A stretch of DNA of 64,000 bases from Oscillospiraceae bacterium (GCA_902774035.1 CACYHA010000011.1:1-64000), one strand, 5' to 3'; numbered from the stretch's first letter, positions 43,244 to 52,435 are shown. Numbers and translations are program-made. Notes: generated by a model not told the origin, from the sequence alone.

Positions 43244-43381
43244 CTTTGCTAAGCAAGGGGCGGCGGCGGGACGCCTCGTGCGACCGCACGAGGCAACCCT
43301 GTGCGCGTTTGCGCACAGGGTTCGCGCAGCCCGGGCTGCGCGGTCCCGCCGCCGCGTTTCGCACGGCGCAGCCGTGCGAAA
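43244..43381. repeat. Multi-hairpin GC-rich element, copy 3 (inverted)
   Basis: This is the reverse arrangement of copies 1 and 2: E CTTTGC 43244-43249/43253-43258; outer 13-bp stem 43260-43272/43343-43355 (GCGGCGGCGGGAC); D GCCTCGTGCG 43273-43282/43285-43294; C CCCTGTGCGC 43297-43306/43311-43320; B a 20-bp palindrome at 43323-43342; A TTTCGCACGGC 43357-43367/43371-43381. C shares no sequence with copy 1 yet pairs perfectly. It fills most of the 306-bp gap between convergent genes; the remainder holds a simple T-rich stretch. Confidence 0.85.
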
Positions 43382-43450
43382 AAACAGGGCGTGCTGCCGG
43401 TTCGGTTCACAACACGCCCTGTATTTTTGTTTGTAAACGGAATTTTCCGT

Positions 43451-44791
43451 TTATTCCTTCGGTTCCTCTTCCGCTGCAGGCGCATCCGCGTCTGATGCGG
43501 CTTCTGCGGCTGCGGCCTGCGCTTCGGCCGCTTTGACCCGGGCGGGAGATTTCCAGAGATGGATGATGCCCTCGTCGTTGAGGAGCTTGAGCATGATGAT
43601 CAGAATCGGGGTCACGAGCATGCCCAGCACGCCGAAGGCCTTGAGGCCGAGATACAGCGAGGTGATGGTCACGATCGGCGACAGCCCGAGCTGACCGGCC
43701 ACCAGCTTCGGTTCAATGAACTGGCGGATGACCGTGATGATCACATAGAGGATCGCCAGACCGATGCCCATGCCGAAGCTGCCTGTGATCAGGGAATAGA
43801 GCGCCCAGGGGATCAGGATCGTGCCGGTGCCGAGGACGGGCACAATGTCGACAATGGCGGTCACGGCGGCGACCATGAGGATGAAATTGGAGTTATAGAC
43901 GCCGATCAGCTTGAGCACTGTCAGGCCGAGCGACATTTCAAGGAACGTGACAAGCATGATGAGGGCGTAGGCGCGGCCCATTTTTCCCAGAGAGGACTTC
44001 AGCAGGACCTTGGCACGCTCCACGTCGGCGCGGCGGCGTTCCGGGAACTGCAGCTTGAAGAAGTTCATCATCTTGTCGAAATCCGTGGCCATGAAGCAGC
44101 TCGCCACCAGAGAGATCACCACGGCGATCAGCACGGAGGGGATCTGCTTCGCGGTGGAGATCAAGCTGCTCAGCGGCGTTGTGATCCAGCTCAGCTTGAA
44201 GTTGCCGCTGAGCAGACCGGAGAGCGCGCCCGGCGCGGAAGCTGCGGATTCCGCAACCGAAGCGGCAGCGGGATCGGTCACGGTCACAATGCCGGAATTC
44301 ACGGCATCAGCCGCGGCCGCGGCAGTGTCGGCGGCTGCGGTGGAATTGACATAGTCATGGAGTTTGGTGAACAGATCGGTCACACTTTCCGTGAGCGTGC
44401 CGCGCAAAAACTCCGGCAGCTTTTCGATCACGTGCATCAGCCAGGTCTGGATGTTGTCCACCACCGATTCGGCATTCTGGAACTGCAGAGCGATATAGTT
44501 GACGAACTCCTGCACCCGAGCAAAGAGCCGCACACCGATCAGCGAGACCAGCGCGAGCAGAAGGAACAGCAGCAAAAAAACGCAGATCACCGAGGCGGCG
44601 CCGTTTTTCAGCGGCGTTTTGCGCACAAGAAAGTTCTTCGGCCTTTGCACCAGCGCCGCCAGAAGGAAGGCGAACAGAAAGGGAAAGCATACGCCCAACG
44701 CATAGCGGATGAGCAAAAACGCGATGGCGAGGATCATAGCGAAATAGATCACATTGATGATCGTACCGCGCCGTTTTTCAACATCGTTCAT
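43451..44791 (-). CDS. AI-2E-family transporter (YtvI-like permease)
   Basis: 446 aa with about eight predicted helices. The family signature is the C-terminal block TAIVDIVPVLGTGTILIPWALYSLITG...FIEPKLVAGQLGLSPIVTI. The central extracytoplasmic loop (about 175-205) is alanine-rich and low-complexity, longer than usual. The C-terminus has an alanine/glutamate-rich tail. Family members include the autoinducer-2 exporter TqsA and the sporulation protein YtvI; the substrate here is unknown. The ATG at 44791 follows AGGAG. Confidence 0.85.
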   Translation of the reverse strand: MNDVEKRRGTIINVIYFAMILAIAFLLIRYALGVCFPFLFAFLLAALVQRPKNFLVRKTPLKNGAASVICVFLLLFLLLALVSLIGVRLFARVQEFVNYIALQFQNAESVVDNIQTWLMHVIEKLPEFLRGTLTESVTDLFTKLHDYVNSTAAADTAAAAADAVNSGIVTVTDPAAASVAESAASAPGALSGLLSGNFKLSWITTPLSSLISTAKQIPSVLIAVVISLVASCFMATDFDKMMNFFKLQFPERRRADVERAKVLLKSSLGKMGRAYALIMLVTFLEMSLGLTVLKLIGVYNSNFILMVAAVTAIVDIVPVLGTGTILIPWALYSLITGSFGMGIGLAILYVIITVIRQFIEPKLVAGQLGLSPIVTITSLYLGLKAFGVLGMLVTPILIIMLKLLNDEGIIHLWKSPARVKAAEAQAAAAEAASDADAPAAEEEPKE

Positions 44792-44824
44792 AGCAAGGCT
44801 CCTGACTGTTGTAAATTTACACTT

Positions 44825-44854
44825 ATTATACACTTTCCGATGGGACAAAATCAA
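44825..44854 (-). promoter_or_regulatory. Promoter of the AI-2E-family gene
   Basis: On the minus strand TTGATT (44854-44849) and TATAAT (44830-44825) are 18 bp apart. Confidence 0.7.
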
Positions 44855-44892
44855 TGGATTTCACAAAATTTCAGAAATTCCTCGGAAACGCT

Positions 44893-44920
44893 TTGCAAAT
44901 GTGACAAAATATGATATGAT
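44893..44920 (+). promoter_or_regulatory. hom-lysC promoter
   Basis: TTGCAA (44893-44898) and TATGAT (44915-44920) are 16 bp apart, 36 bp before the ATG; a TTTGCA variant gives 17 bp. Confidence 0.6.
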
Positions 44921-44956
44921 ATGCAAGTATGAAACGTATTTTGGGAGGTTGTCAGC

Positions 44957-46162
44957 ATGAAAGTTGCGATTATGGGATACGGCGTCGTCGGTTCCGGCGT
45001 TGCCGAGGTCATCGGCAAAAACGCGGGCGTCATCGCGCGCAAGAGCGGCGTTTCCCTGGAGCTTTCGCATATCCTGGATATCCGCGAGTTTCCGGGGGAT
45101 CCCTTTGCGGCCTATCTGACGAAAAACGTGGACGATATTCTGAACGACGACGAGACCGGCGTGGTCGTGGAGACCATGGGCGGGCTGGAGCCGGCGTTCC
45201 GCTTCGTTTCGGCCTGTCTGGAAAAGGGCAAGCATGTGGTCACCTCCAACAAGGAACTGGTTGCCAAAAAAGGCGACGTGCTGCTCGCGCTTGCCGAACA
45301 GCACAACGTCAACTTCCTGTTCGAGGCCTCGGTCGGCGGCGGCATCCCCATCATCCGCCCGCTGTTCCGCTGCCTTGCCGCGAACCGCATTTTTGAGATC
45401 GCCGGCATTCTGAATGGAACCACAAACTTCATTTTGACTAAAATGATCATGGAGGACATGGATTTTGCCGACGCGCTCAAACTCGCGCAGCAGAAGGGCT
45501 ACGCCGAAAAGGATCCCACTGCCGACGTGGAGGGCATCGACGCCTGCCGCAAGATCTGCATCCTCGCTTCTCTGGCCTTCGGCTCCCATGTCTATCCCGA
45601 CGGCGTGCCGACGAAGGGCATCTCCGAAATCACGCTGGACGACGTGAAGGCCGCCGCGCTCGCGGGCTTTGTGATCAAGCTCATCGCCCGGGCGAAGCAG
45701 CTTGAAAACGGCAAGCTCGCGCTGTGCGTTTCGCCCACGTTGGTGAAAAAGGACAGTATGCTCGCCGGTGTGAGCGGCGTATTCAACGCCTGCCTTGTGC
45801 GCGGCGACGCTGTGGGCGACGTGCTGCTTTACGGCCAGGGCGCCGGCAAGCTCGCCACGGCCAGCGCCGTGGTCGGCGACGTGATCGACTGCGCTGTCCA
45901 CGACAGAGAACGCATCCGCCTCGGCTGGGAAAAGGCCGCAGACGGTGTGCTGGAAGATGCCGACAAGGTGCCGACGGCGCTCTTTGCCCGCATCAAAAAC
46001 GCCGACGAAGCCGCTCTTGCCGCGGCTCTGCCCGGCGCGACGCTTTTGAGCGGCGAAAACGGCGAAACGCTGGTCCTCACCGGCGAAGCCCCCGCAGGCG
46101 AACTGAACGCTGCCCTTGCGGCTTTCGACCCCGTTACGGTGCTTCCCGTCGTGGATTATTGA
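44957..46162 (+). CDS. hom: Homoserine dehydrogenase
   Basis: 401 aa. It reduces aspartate semialdehyde to homoserine, the branch point to threonine and methionine. NAD(P) binding: AIMGYGVVGSGVAEVI (4-19). The catalytic region includes TSNKELVAKKG, EASVGGGIPIIRPL, GILNGTTNFILTKM and the DPTADVEGIDACRK signature. The C-terminal ACT region is short, about 70 residues from 332, compared with B. subtilis Hom (433 aa), so threonine feedback may be weaker. GGGAGG precedes the ATG. It is followed by lysC after 36 nt. Confidence 0.96.
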   Translation: MKVAIMGYGVVGSGVAEVIGKNAGVIARKSGVSLELSHILDIREFPGDPFAAYLTKNVDDILNDDETGVVVETMGGLEPAFRFVSACLEKGKHVVTSNKELVAKKGDVLLALAEQHNVNFLFEASVGGGIPIIRPLFRCLAANRIFEIAGILNGTTNFILTKMIMEDMDFADALKLAQQKGYAEKDPTADVEGIDACRKICILASLAFGSHVYPDGVPTKGISEITLDDVKAAALAGFVIKLIARAKQLENGKLALCVSPTLVKKDSMLAGVSGVFNACLVRGDAVGDVLLYGQGAGKLATASAVVGDVIDCAVHDRERIRLGWEKAADGVLEDADKVPTALFARIKNADEAALAAALPGATLLSGENGETLVLTGEAPAGELNAALAAFDPVTVLPVVDY

Positions 46163-46188
46163 TCTACCATCTAACATCTAAAACCCGG
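46163..46188. repeat. TCTAACATCTAA-type short repeat
   Basis: ATCTACCATCTAACATCTAA lies between hom and lysC; the same degenerate heptad string recurs at 61575-61608. Confidence 0.4.
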
Positions 46189-46198
46189 AGGTTTTTCT

Positions 46199-47401
46199 AT
46201 GGCTCTGATTGTACAAAAATTCGGCGGCTCGTCGGTTGCGAACGCGGAACGCGTGATGCATGTTGCCGAAACCATCACCGACACCTATAAGGCCGGGAAC
46301 GACGTGGTCGTCGTTGTCTCCGCGCAGGGCGACACCACCGACGACCTGATCGAAAAGGCCAACGAGATCAATCCCAAGGCGTCCAAGCGCGAAATGGATA
46401 TGCTGCTGACCGCCGGTGAACAGATCTCTATCGCGCTGCTTGCCATGGCGATCGAAAAAATCGGCTGCCCGGTGATTTCGCTCCTCGGCTGGCAGGCGGG
46501 CTTTGAGACCAACAACGCCTACGGCGCGGCGCGGATCAAAACAATCAACACCGAGCGCCTGCACGCGGAACTCGATAAGCGAAAGATCATCATCGTGGCC
46601 GGGTTCCAGGGCATCAACGCCGCCCAGGACATGACGACGCTCGGCCGCGGCGGTTCCGACACCAGTGCGGTGGCCCTCGCCGCTGCGCTGCACGCGGATC
46701 TTTGCCAGATCTACACCGACGTGACCGGCGTTTACACCGCCGATCCGCGCAAGATCAAAAACGCGAAAAAGCTCACCGACATTACGTATGACGAAATGCT
46801 GGAGCTGGCAACGCTCGGCGCCCAGGTGCTCAACAACCGGTCGGTGGAAATGGCCAAAAAATACAATGTGGAAGTCGAGGTTCTCTCCAGCATGGTGAAG
46901 GAACCCGGAACGATCGTCAGGGAGGTTGCTAAAATGGAAAAAATGCTCATTCGCGGCGTCACAAAGGATATGGACGTTGCAAGAATTTCGGTCGTCGGCA
47001 TGCAGGACGTGCCCGGCAACGCGTTCAAACTCTTCTCCGCCCTTGCCGCAAAGGGCATCAACATCGACGTGATCCTGCAGTCTGTCGGCCGCGACGGCAC
47101 AAAGGACATCTCCTTTACCTGCGCCAAGGGCAACGCCGAGCAGGCACGCGAGCTGCTGGAAAATCTCTTTGCGCCCGAGGGCGCGACCGTCGCCTGCGAC
47201 ACCACCGTCGCCAAGGTCTCCATCGTCGGCGCGGGAATGCAGTCCCATTCCGGCACGGCGTCCAAGATGTTCGGCGCGCTGTATGAGGCCGGCATCAACA
47301 TCGGAATGATCTCCACCAGCGAGATCACGGTTTCCGTGCTGATCGACAAGGAATCTGCCGACAAGGCCGTTGCCGCCGTGCATCAGGCATTCTTCGGCTG
47401 A
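46199..47401 (+). CDS. lysC: Aspartokinase
   Basis: 400 aa. It phosphorylates aspartate at the head of the lysine/threonine/methionine pathway. VQKFGGSSVANAERV (5-19) is the kinase signature; TLGRGGSDTSAVALAAAL and DVTGVYTADPRKI complete the active site. Two ACT domains follow (ISVVGMQDVPGNAFKLFSALA and VSIVGAGMQSHSGTASKMFGAL), the usual place of lysine or threonine feedback. GGAGG lies before the ATG at 46199. It forms a small operon with hom. Confidence 0.97.
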   Translation: MALIVQKFGGSSVANAERVMHVAETITDTYKAGNDVVVVVSAQGDTTDDLIEKANEINPKASKREMDMLLTAGEQISIALLAMAIEKIGCPVISLLGWQAGFETNNAYGAARIKTINTERLHAELDKRKIIIVAGFQGINAAQDMTTLGRGGSDTSAVALAAALHADLCQIYTDVTGVYTADPRKIKNAKKLTDITYDEMLELATLGAQVLNNRSVEMAKKYNVEVEVLSSMVKEPGTIVREVAKMEKMLIRGVTKDMDVARISVVGMQDVPGNAFKLFSALAAKGINIDVILQSVGRDGTKDISFTCAKGNAEQARELLENLFAPEGATVACDTTVAKVSIVGAGMQSHSGTASKMFGALYEAGINIGMISTSEITVSVLIDKESADKAVAAVHQAFFG

Positions 47402-47428
47402 TATCAGAAGGAAAAGGAGGACGTTCAC

Positions 47429-47944
47429 ATGAAAAAAACCGTTGCACTTTTGAGCTGTCTGCTCATCCTTATCTCCTGCGTCGCCCTCACCGGCTGCGGA
47501 AAGCAGGATCTTACCAACAGCAAGTATCTCGGCACCTGGGTCGCGTCCAAGGCGACCATGTTGGGCGAAGAAGCGTCCGCAGATGAAGTCTTTTCGGACG
47601 GCTGGAGCATCAAGCTGAATCCGGACGGCACCGCCGTTGTGACGTCGAAGGATGAGGTTTCCAACTGCACATGGCGCGAAACAAGCAAGGGCATCAAGTT
47701 CAAGGGCGACATGAAAGTGAAAGCTACCGCAGAAGGCGACGAGCTGGTGATCAAGATTCTCGGGATGCAGATTCATTTTGTCAAGCTGACCCAAACGCAG
47801 GAGGCCGTCAGCTCACTCGGCGACACCCTCGGCGGCATGGTTGACGACGCTGTCAGCAACGCAGACGAAGCGGTCGGCAGTGCAGTGAACAGCCTCAATG
47901 ATGCCATCAGCGGCATCATCGGCGGCGCATCGGACGGAGAGTAA
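47429..47944 (+). CDS. Lipoprotein, lipocalin-like
   Basis: 171 aa. The signal peptide ends in a lipobox, VALTGC (Cys at about 23), so lipid attachment to the membrane is expected. The mature part starts KYLGTWVASKATMLGEE..., has alternating beta-strands with WSIKLNPDGTAVVTS and GIKFKGDMKVKATAEGDELVIKI, and ends in an alanine/serine-rich helix. This pattern (a GTW motif plus a small barrel) is common in Clostridial lipoproteins of unknown role. AAAAGGAGG precedes the ATG. Confidence 0.75.
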   Translation: MKKTVALLSCLLILISCVALTGCGKQDLTNSKYLGTWVASKATMLGEEASADEVFSDGWSIKLNPDGTAVVTSKDEVSNCTWRETSKGIKFKGDMKVKATAEGDELVIKILGMQIHFVKLTQTQEAVSSLGDTLGGMVDDAVSNADEAVGSAVNSLNDAISGIIGGASDGE

Positions 47945-47981
47945 GTCGGCAGCCGTCAACATCCGAATTTGTCAATAGGAA

Positions 47982-48016
47982 TCGCCCGCTGTGGATCACA
48001 TTTCCACGGCGGGCGA
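47982..48016. repeat. F2 hairpin repeat
   Basis: TCGCCCGCTGTGGA (47982-47995) pairs with TCCACGGCGGGCGA (48003-48016), one wobble. It is preceded by the GTCGGCAGCCGTCAAC and GTCAATAGGAATCG stretch also seen before the copy at 29616. Confidence 0.7.
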
Positions 48017-48133
48017 ATGCTATTAGCTTCCGATTACCGCCTAATGCAGGCGGCCAATGGCTGCCCCTGCGGAATGAGAAAAGCAAAAAAGCTGCCCGCT
48101 GCCTGCTGGCTGCTGACAGCGACCGACTGTTTC

Positions 48134-48174
48134 CAAAAAAACACCGCGCAGTACATGCTGCGCGGCGCTTTTTT
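48134..48174. terminator. Bidirectional terminator
   Basis: CCGCGCAG (48144-48151) pairs with CTGCGCGG (48158-48165), with a T-run on each strand (48169-48174 plus; 48141-48135 minus). Confidence 0.8.
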
Positions 48175-48181
48175 GAGTTTT

Positions 48182-50584
48182 TCAGTTCGCGGGCTGGGTT
48201 GTCGGCTGCGCCGGAGCGGCGGCCGCGGGCGTCACACGGACGGCCTTGCAGGCCGGGCCGACCCAGGTGGTGTTGTTGTCGCGGGGATACACGGCTCTGA
48301 CCTTGAAGAGATAGGTCGTGCCGTTTTTGAGCGAGCCGATCTCGGCCGAGGTGCCGTGCACCGTGGCGCACTGGAAGAAGGATTTGCCGCCGTCGCGCAT
48401 ACAGTAGACATAGTACTGGGTCGCGCCGGGAACGGCCTTCCAGGTGATCGTGGCTTTGCTGTCGGCCGGGGTCGCGGTCACGGCTTCGGGCGCGTTCGGA
48501 AGCACCTTCATCTTCAAAACCTTTGTGCCGTAGTAGAGGCCCTTGAAGGTCACGGTCACGGTATAAACGCCGACTTCCTTGCGGCCGGCCTGATAGGCGA
48601 CGGTGTAGGCCTTGTTCTTTTTAAGGGTCTTGCCGTTGGCGTCTTTCACAATCACCTTCGGGGTGTGGGCCTTGCCGTCTGCGGTGTACTTTGCCTTGGA
48701 AAGGCTGACCTTGGCGATCTTTGCGATGGGATTGTTCACCCGCTTGCTGCAGACGGTGCAGGTGAAGATCTTGCTGCCGGCGGCCTTCATGGTCGCGGGG
48801 TTCAATTCGGTCTTCCATTTGTGATCGATGGCCTTGGTGATCTTGTTTTTGTAGGTCTTGCCGCGGAAGGTCACGGTGGCGATGTAGGTGGTCTTGCCCT
48901 TGTTGCCGCAGGTGCCCTTGGTCTTGCTGACGATACCGCCGTTCTTGACCGTTGCGGTCACCTTTTTTGTCTTGGCGCCGTTTTTACCGACAAAGGTCGC
49001 GGTGGCGCTCTTCACGCCGTTCCATGTCCAGGTCGGTTTCGCGTAGCTCGGCTGATCGTCCGTGCCGGAGGCGGGAACGGTGCGGCTGTCGGTGTAGGTC
49101 TTGCCCTGGAAGGTGACGGTCGCGGTGTAGACCACGTCGCCGTTGCTCTTCTGGCTGCGTTTGATCGTGCCCTCGTCGGCGCTGGCGGAAACGGAGATCT
49201 TGGCGCTGCCGTCGGTGCTGACAAAGGTGGCGCGGGCCAGCGATTCGTTTTCCCAGACCCAGGTCGGGGCGCGGAAGCCGTCTGCGGCCGGCTGTTCGCC
49301 GGCGGGAACGGTGCGGTTGTCGGTGTAGGTCCTGCCCTCAAAGGTGACGGTCGCGGTGTAGACCACGTCGCCGTTGGCCTTTGTGGTGCTGACGATCGTG
49401 CCTTCGGCCTTGCTGGCGGAAACGGAGACCTTGGCGCTGCCGTCGGTGCTGACGAAGGTGGCGAGGGCGGATTCGTTGCTGTCCCAGTTCCAGGTCGGGG
49501 CGCCGAAGGACAGGCCGGAGGAGCCGCCGGTGTAGGTGTCGGTGTAGGTCTTGCCGCCGAAAGTGACGGTGGCCGTGTAGACGGTCTTGCCGCTCTCGTC
49601 GGTCTTTCCGGTGATCATGCCGTCCTCCGCCTTGGCGGTCACGGTCTGTGTGTCGGTGCCGTCGGTGCTGACGAAGGTGGCAACGGCCAGGTTCTCGCCG
49701 TTCCATTCCCAGGTCGGCTCGTTATAGACGAAGGTCGGCGCCGGGGCGGGCACGGTGTAGGTGTCGGTGTAGGTCTTGCCGCCGAAGGAGACAGTGGCCG
49801 TATAGACCGTGTCGCCGTTTGCGTTCCTGGTTTCGGTGATGGTGCCCTCCTCCTTGGAGCAGGAGAGATTGGTCGTGGATTTGCCGTCGTTGGTCACGAA
49901 GGTGGCAACGGCGCGGTTCTCGCTCTCCCATTTCCAGGTGGGAACGACCTCGGCGGGCGTCGTCGGCGTTGTCGGGTCGGTCGCAGGTGCGGTCTTACTG
50001 GGATAGGGGTTGCTCTCGTCATAGGGCTTGCCGGTTTTCGCCTCGGTCATAAAGTCCTCTATAATCTGGACATAGCGGACGAAAGCATCATAGTATTTTT
50101 TGCTGTTCAACAAGGCAGTGAATTCGTCCTCTTCAAGCACCTGAATGAAATAATCACTATTGAGAATCCAGCCGGAACCGCTGTCATATCCACTCCAGCC
50201 GGGTTCCGCCATGCTCAACAGAAGTAAAGAACCATCTTTTTCCTCACCATAGCCGAATCCGTTGTATTCGTAGTAATCCCATGCAAAGATATTCCGTTTG
50301 CGGCTGCCGGTGTTCTTTGCCGTAACGATGACAATGTCGAACTGCAGACGTTCGCTGGTCTCATCCAGCTTGTTCAGCAGCGCGGCCGCTTCTTCGGCGG
50401 TGAGCAGTTGGGCGTCGTCGGCAAATCTTGCCGCGCGGGTGGTGGCGGGCGTTGCCGGAATGGTCAGCGTGCCGATCTGCGTTTCCTTTTCGCCTTCGGC
50501 AAAAACGGTTGCGCCGCTCACGCACACGGAGCAGACCATCAGCACTGCCAGCAGCACGGATAAGATGCTTTTCATGTGTTTCAT
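48182..50584 (-). CDS. Exported TPM-domain protein with five tandem repeats
   Basis: 800 aa. Signal peptide (1-30), then a TPM domain (about 50-180: FADDAQLLTAEEAAALLNKL, YNGFGYGEEKDGSLLLL). Five tandem repeats of 70-80 residues follow (about 215-600), each PTWxW....A-ATFVSTDG....G-I......G-..YTATVTF-GKTYTD. A short cysteine-bearing linker (FTCTVCSKRVNN), an Ig-like module (KYTADGKAHTPKVIVKD) and an FN3 domain (TITWKAVPGATQYYVY) end the protein, the last two in the same order as at 11398. The ATG at 50584 follows AAAGGAG. Surface or matrix function is likely. Confidence 0.8.
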   Translation of the reverse strand: MKHMKSILSVLLAVLMVCSVCVSGATVFAEGEKETQIGTLTIPATPATTRAARFADDAQLLTAEEAAALLNKLDETSERLQFDIVIVTAKNTGSRKRNIFAWDYYEYNGFGYGEEKDGSLLLLSMAEPGWSGYDSGSGWILNSDYFIQVLEEDEFTALLNSKKYYDAFVRYVQIIEDFMTEAKTGKPYDESNPYPSKTAPATDPTTPTTPAEVVPTWKWESENRAVATFVTNDGKSTTNLSCSKEEGTITETRNANGDTVYTATVSFGGKTYTDTYTVPAPAPTFVYNEPTWEWNGENLAVATFVSTDGTDTQTVTAKAEDGMITGKTDESGKTVYTATVTFGGKTYTDTYTGGSSGLSFGAPTWNWDSNESALATFVSTDGSAKVSVSASKAEGTIVSTTKANGDVVYTATVTFEGRTYTDNRTVPAGEQPAADGFRAPTWVWENESLARATFVSTDGSAKISVSASADEGTIKRSQKSNGDVVYTATVTFQGKTYTDSRTVPASGTDDQPSYAKPTWTWNGVKSATATFVGKNGAKTKKVTATVKNGGIVSKTKGTCGNKGKTTYIATVTFRGKTYKNKITKAIDHKWKTELNPATMKAAGSKIFTCTVCSKRVNNPIAKIAKVSLSKAKYTADGKAHTPKVIVKDANGKTLKKNKAYTVAYQAGRKEVGVYTVTVTFKGLYYGTKVLKMKVLPNAPEAVTATPADSKATITWKAVPGATQYYVYCMRDGGKSFFQCATVHGTSAEIGSLKNGTTYLFKVRAVYPRDNNTTWVGPACKAVRVTPAAAAPAQPTTQPAN

Positions 50585-50619
50585 GTTCAAAACTCCTTTG
50601 ATGTCGATTTTTTGTTCAG

Positions 50620-50673
50620 GTAATCAGAGATTACTTAGTAATTTATTATAGCAAAGTTCCGGGCGGATGTCCA
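50620..50673 (-). promoter_or_regulatory. Promoter of the TPM gene and palindrome
   Basis: On the minus strand TGGACA (50673-50668) and TATAAT (50650-50645) are 17 bp apart. A perfect palindrome GTAATC-AGA-GATTAC (50620-50634) lies just downstream, a possible operator. The rest of the 353-bp gap holds the murA -10 TATAAT at 50843-50848 and nothing else recognised. Confidence 0.65.
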
Positions 50674-50937
50674 GTAGCTTTGACAAAAGATTTTGCAAAA
50701 AGCGCGGTTGAATTCCATAAAAATCGTCAAACGGGAGAGATGTTGTATAAAAAATGAACAACCCGCCGCGAAAAAACACGAAAAAGTAACAAAAATTCAA
50801 TGATTTTTGAAAAAGGGTCTTTTCTTTTGCAGGGAGAAGTGCTATAATAATCAAGTATGAAAAGATGATTTCTGCCCTTACATAGATCGTTCCGCACCGT
50901 GCGGGCGCACACAAGAAAAAGAAAGAGGAGAGTTTTC

Positions 50938-52224
50938 TTGGAAAAGCTTGTGATCCACGGCGGCAACCGATTGACCGGCGAGGTGGAGATCAGCGGCGCA
51001 AAGAACGCCGCCGTCGCCATCATTCCGGCCACACTGCTTGCGCAGGATGTCTGCCGCATTGAAAATATTCCGAATATCAGCGACGTTGTGACCATGGTGC
51101 GCATTTTGAGCAACATGGGCGCTGTCGTGCGCTATCTCAACAAACACACCATCGAGATCGACACCCGTCCCGTCAATTCCTACATCGTTCCTCACGAGAT
51201 GACCAAAAAGCTGCGCGCGTCCTATTATCTGATCGGCGCTTTGCTGGGCCGCTACAACCGCGCAAAGGTCTCGCTCCCGGGCGGCTGCAACTTCGGCGTG
51301 CGCCCGATCGACCTGCACATCAAGGGCTTTGAGCTGCTGGGCGCAACGGCGAATGTGGAAAATGCGATGATCGTCGCTTCCGCCGATCATCTGACGGGCG
51401 CTTCCGTCTATATGGACAAGGTCTCCGTCGGCGCAACGATCAACGTCATGCTGGCCGCCGTGAAGGCGCGCGGGCTGACGATCATTGAAAACGCCGCCAA
51501 GGAGCCGCACATTGTGGATCTCGCCAACTTCCTGAACGCCATGGGCGCGGATGTCCGCGGCGCGGGTACGGACGTGATCAAGATCCGCGGCGTGACCCAT
51601 CTGCACGGCTGCGAGTATTCCATCATTCCCGACCAGATCGAGGCCGGCACCTACATGGTCGCCGCCGCCGCCACAAAGGGCGACGTGCTGGTCAAAAACG
51701 TCATTCCGAAGCATCTGGAATCCATCTCCGCAAAGCTGGTCGAATGCGGTGCGCAAGTGATCGAATATGACGACGCGGTGCGCGTGCGCTGCGACGGGCC
51801 GCTCAAGCGCTGCAACCTGAAGACGATGCCGCATCCCGGCTTCCCGACGGATATGCAGCCGCAGATGAGCGTGATCCTTGCCATCGCCAACGGTACGTCG
51901 CTGGTGTCCGAGGGCGTTTGGGACAACCGCTTCCGCTATGTGGATCAGCTCATTCGCATGGGCGCGAATGTCCAGGTGGACGGCACGATCGCCGTGTTCC
52001 AGGGCGTGGAAGAGCTCACGGGCGCTCCTGTGCGCGCCGACGATCTGCGCGCCGGCGCCGCCATGATCATTGCCGGTCTGGTGGCTCGCGGCACAACGGA
52101 GATCGAGGATATCATCTACATCGACCGCGGCTACGAGGATTATGTGGAAAAGCTGCGCGACCTCGGTGCGGACATCTACCGCAAGGAGTTCCGCGACGAC
52201 CACAACCAGCCGGCGGCGGGCTGA
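50938..52224 (+). CDS. murA: UDP-N-acetylglucosamine 1-carboxyvinyltransferase
   Basis: 428 aa, the normal length. It adds enolpyruvate to UDP-GlcNAc, the first committed step of peptidoglycan synthesis. EKLVIHGGNRLTGEVEISGAKNAAV is the canonical N-terminus; the active-site Cys is C117 in LPGGCNFGVRPIDLHIKG, so fosfomycin binding is not excluded by a Cys-to-Asp change. The start is TTG at 50938 with AGAGGAG 7 nt upstream; the GTG at 50899 would add a basic tail foreign to MurA. Confidence 0.96.
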   Translation: MEKLVIHGGNRLTGEVEISGAKNAAVAIIPATLLAQDVCRIENIPNISDVVTMVRILSNMGAVVRYLNKHTIEIDTRPVNSYIVPHEMTKKLRASYYLIGALLGRYNRAKVSLPGGCNFGVRPIDLHIKGFELLGATANVENAMIVASADHLTGASVYMDKVSVGATINVMLAAVKARGLTIIENAAKEPHIVDLANFLNAMGADVRGAGTDVIKIRGVTHLHGCEYSIIPDQIEAGTYMVAAAATKGDVLVKNVIPKHLESISAKLVECGAQVIEYDDAVRVRCDGPLKRCNLKTMPHPGFPTDMQPQMSVILAIANGTSLVSEGVWDNRFRYVDQLIRMGANVQVDGTIAVFQGVEELTGAPVRADDLRAGAAMIIAGLVARGTTEIEDIIYIDRGYEDYVEKLRDLGADIYRKEFRDDHNQPAAG

Positions 52225-52228
52225 TCTG

Positions 52229-52435
52229 AATGGAAAATTGAAAATGGAAAATTGAAAATGAATCATAGATCATGACGATTCGGGTTTCAAGGTCGCGGGA
52301 AAGACGAAAACGGCGTTCCTGCGATTTTTTCTGCCGGAAAAATCCGTCAAAGCAATCGCTGCGCCCTTCTGTGAATTCAGCCTTTTCAGCTTTCCGTTTT
52401 CAACTTTCAATTTTCAATTTTCAATTTTCAATTTC
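52229..52435. repeat. MITE-like element with A+T-rich inverted ends
   Basis: GGAAAATTGAAAATGG-type repeats at 52229-52263 face TTTCAATTTTCAATT-type repeats at 52397-52434, enclosing about 135 bp without an ORF. The ends behave as long imperfect terminal inverted repeats. It sits between murA and the walJ-like gene. Confidence 0.5.
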
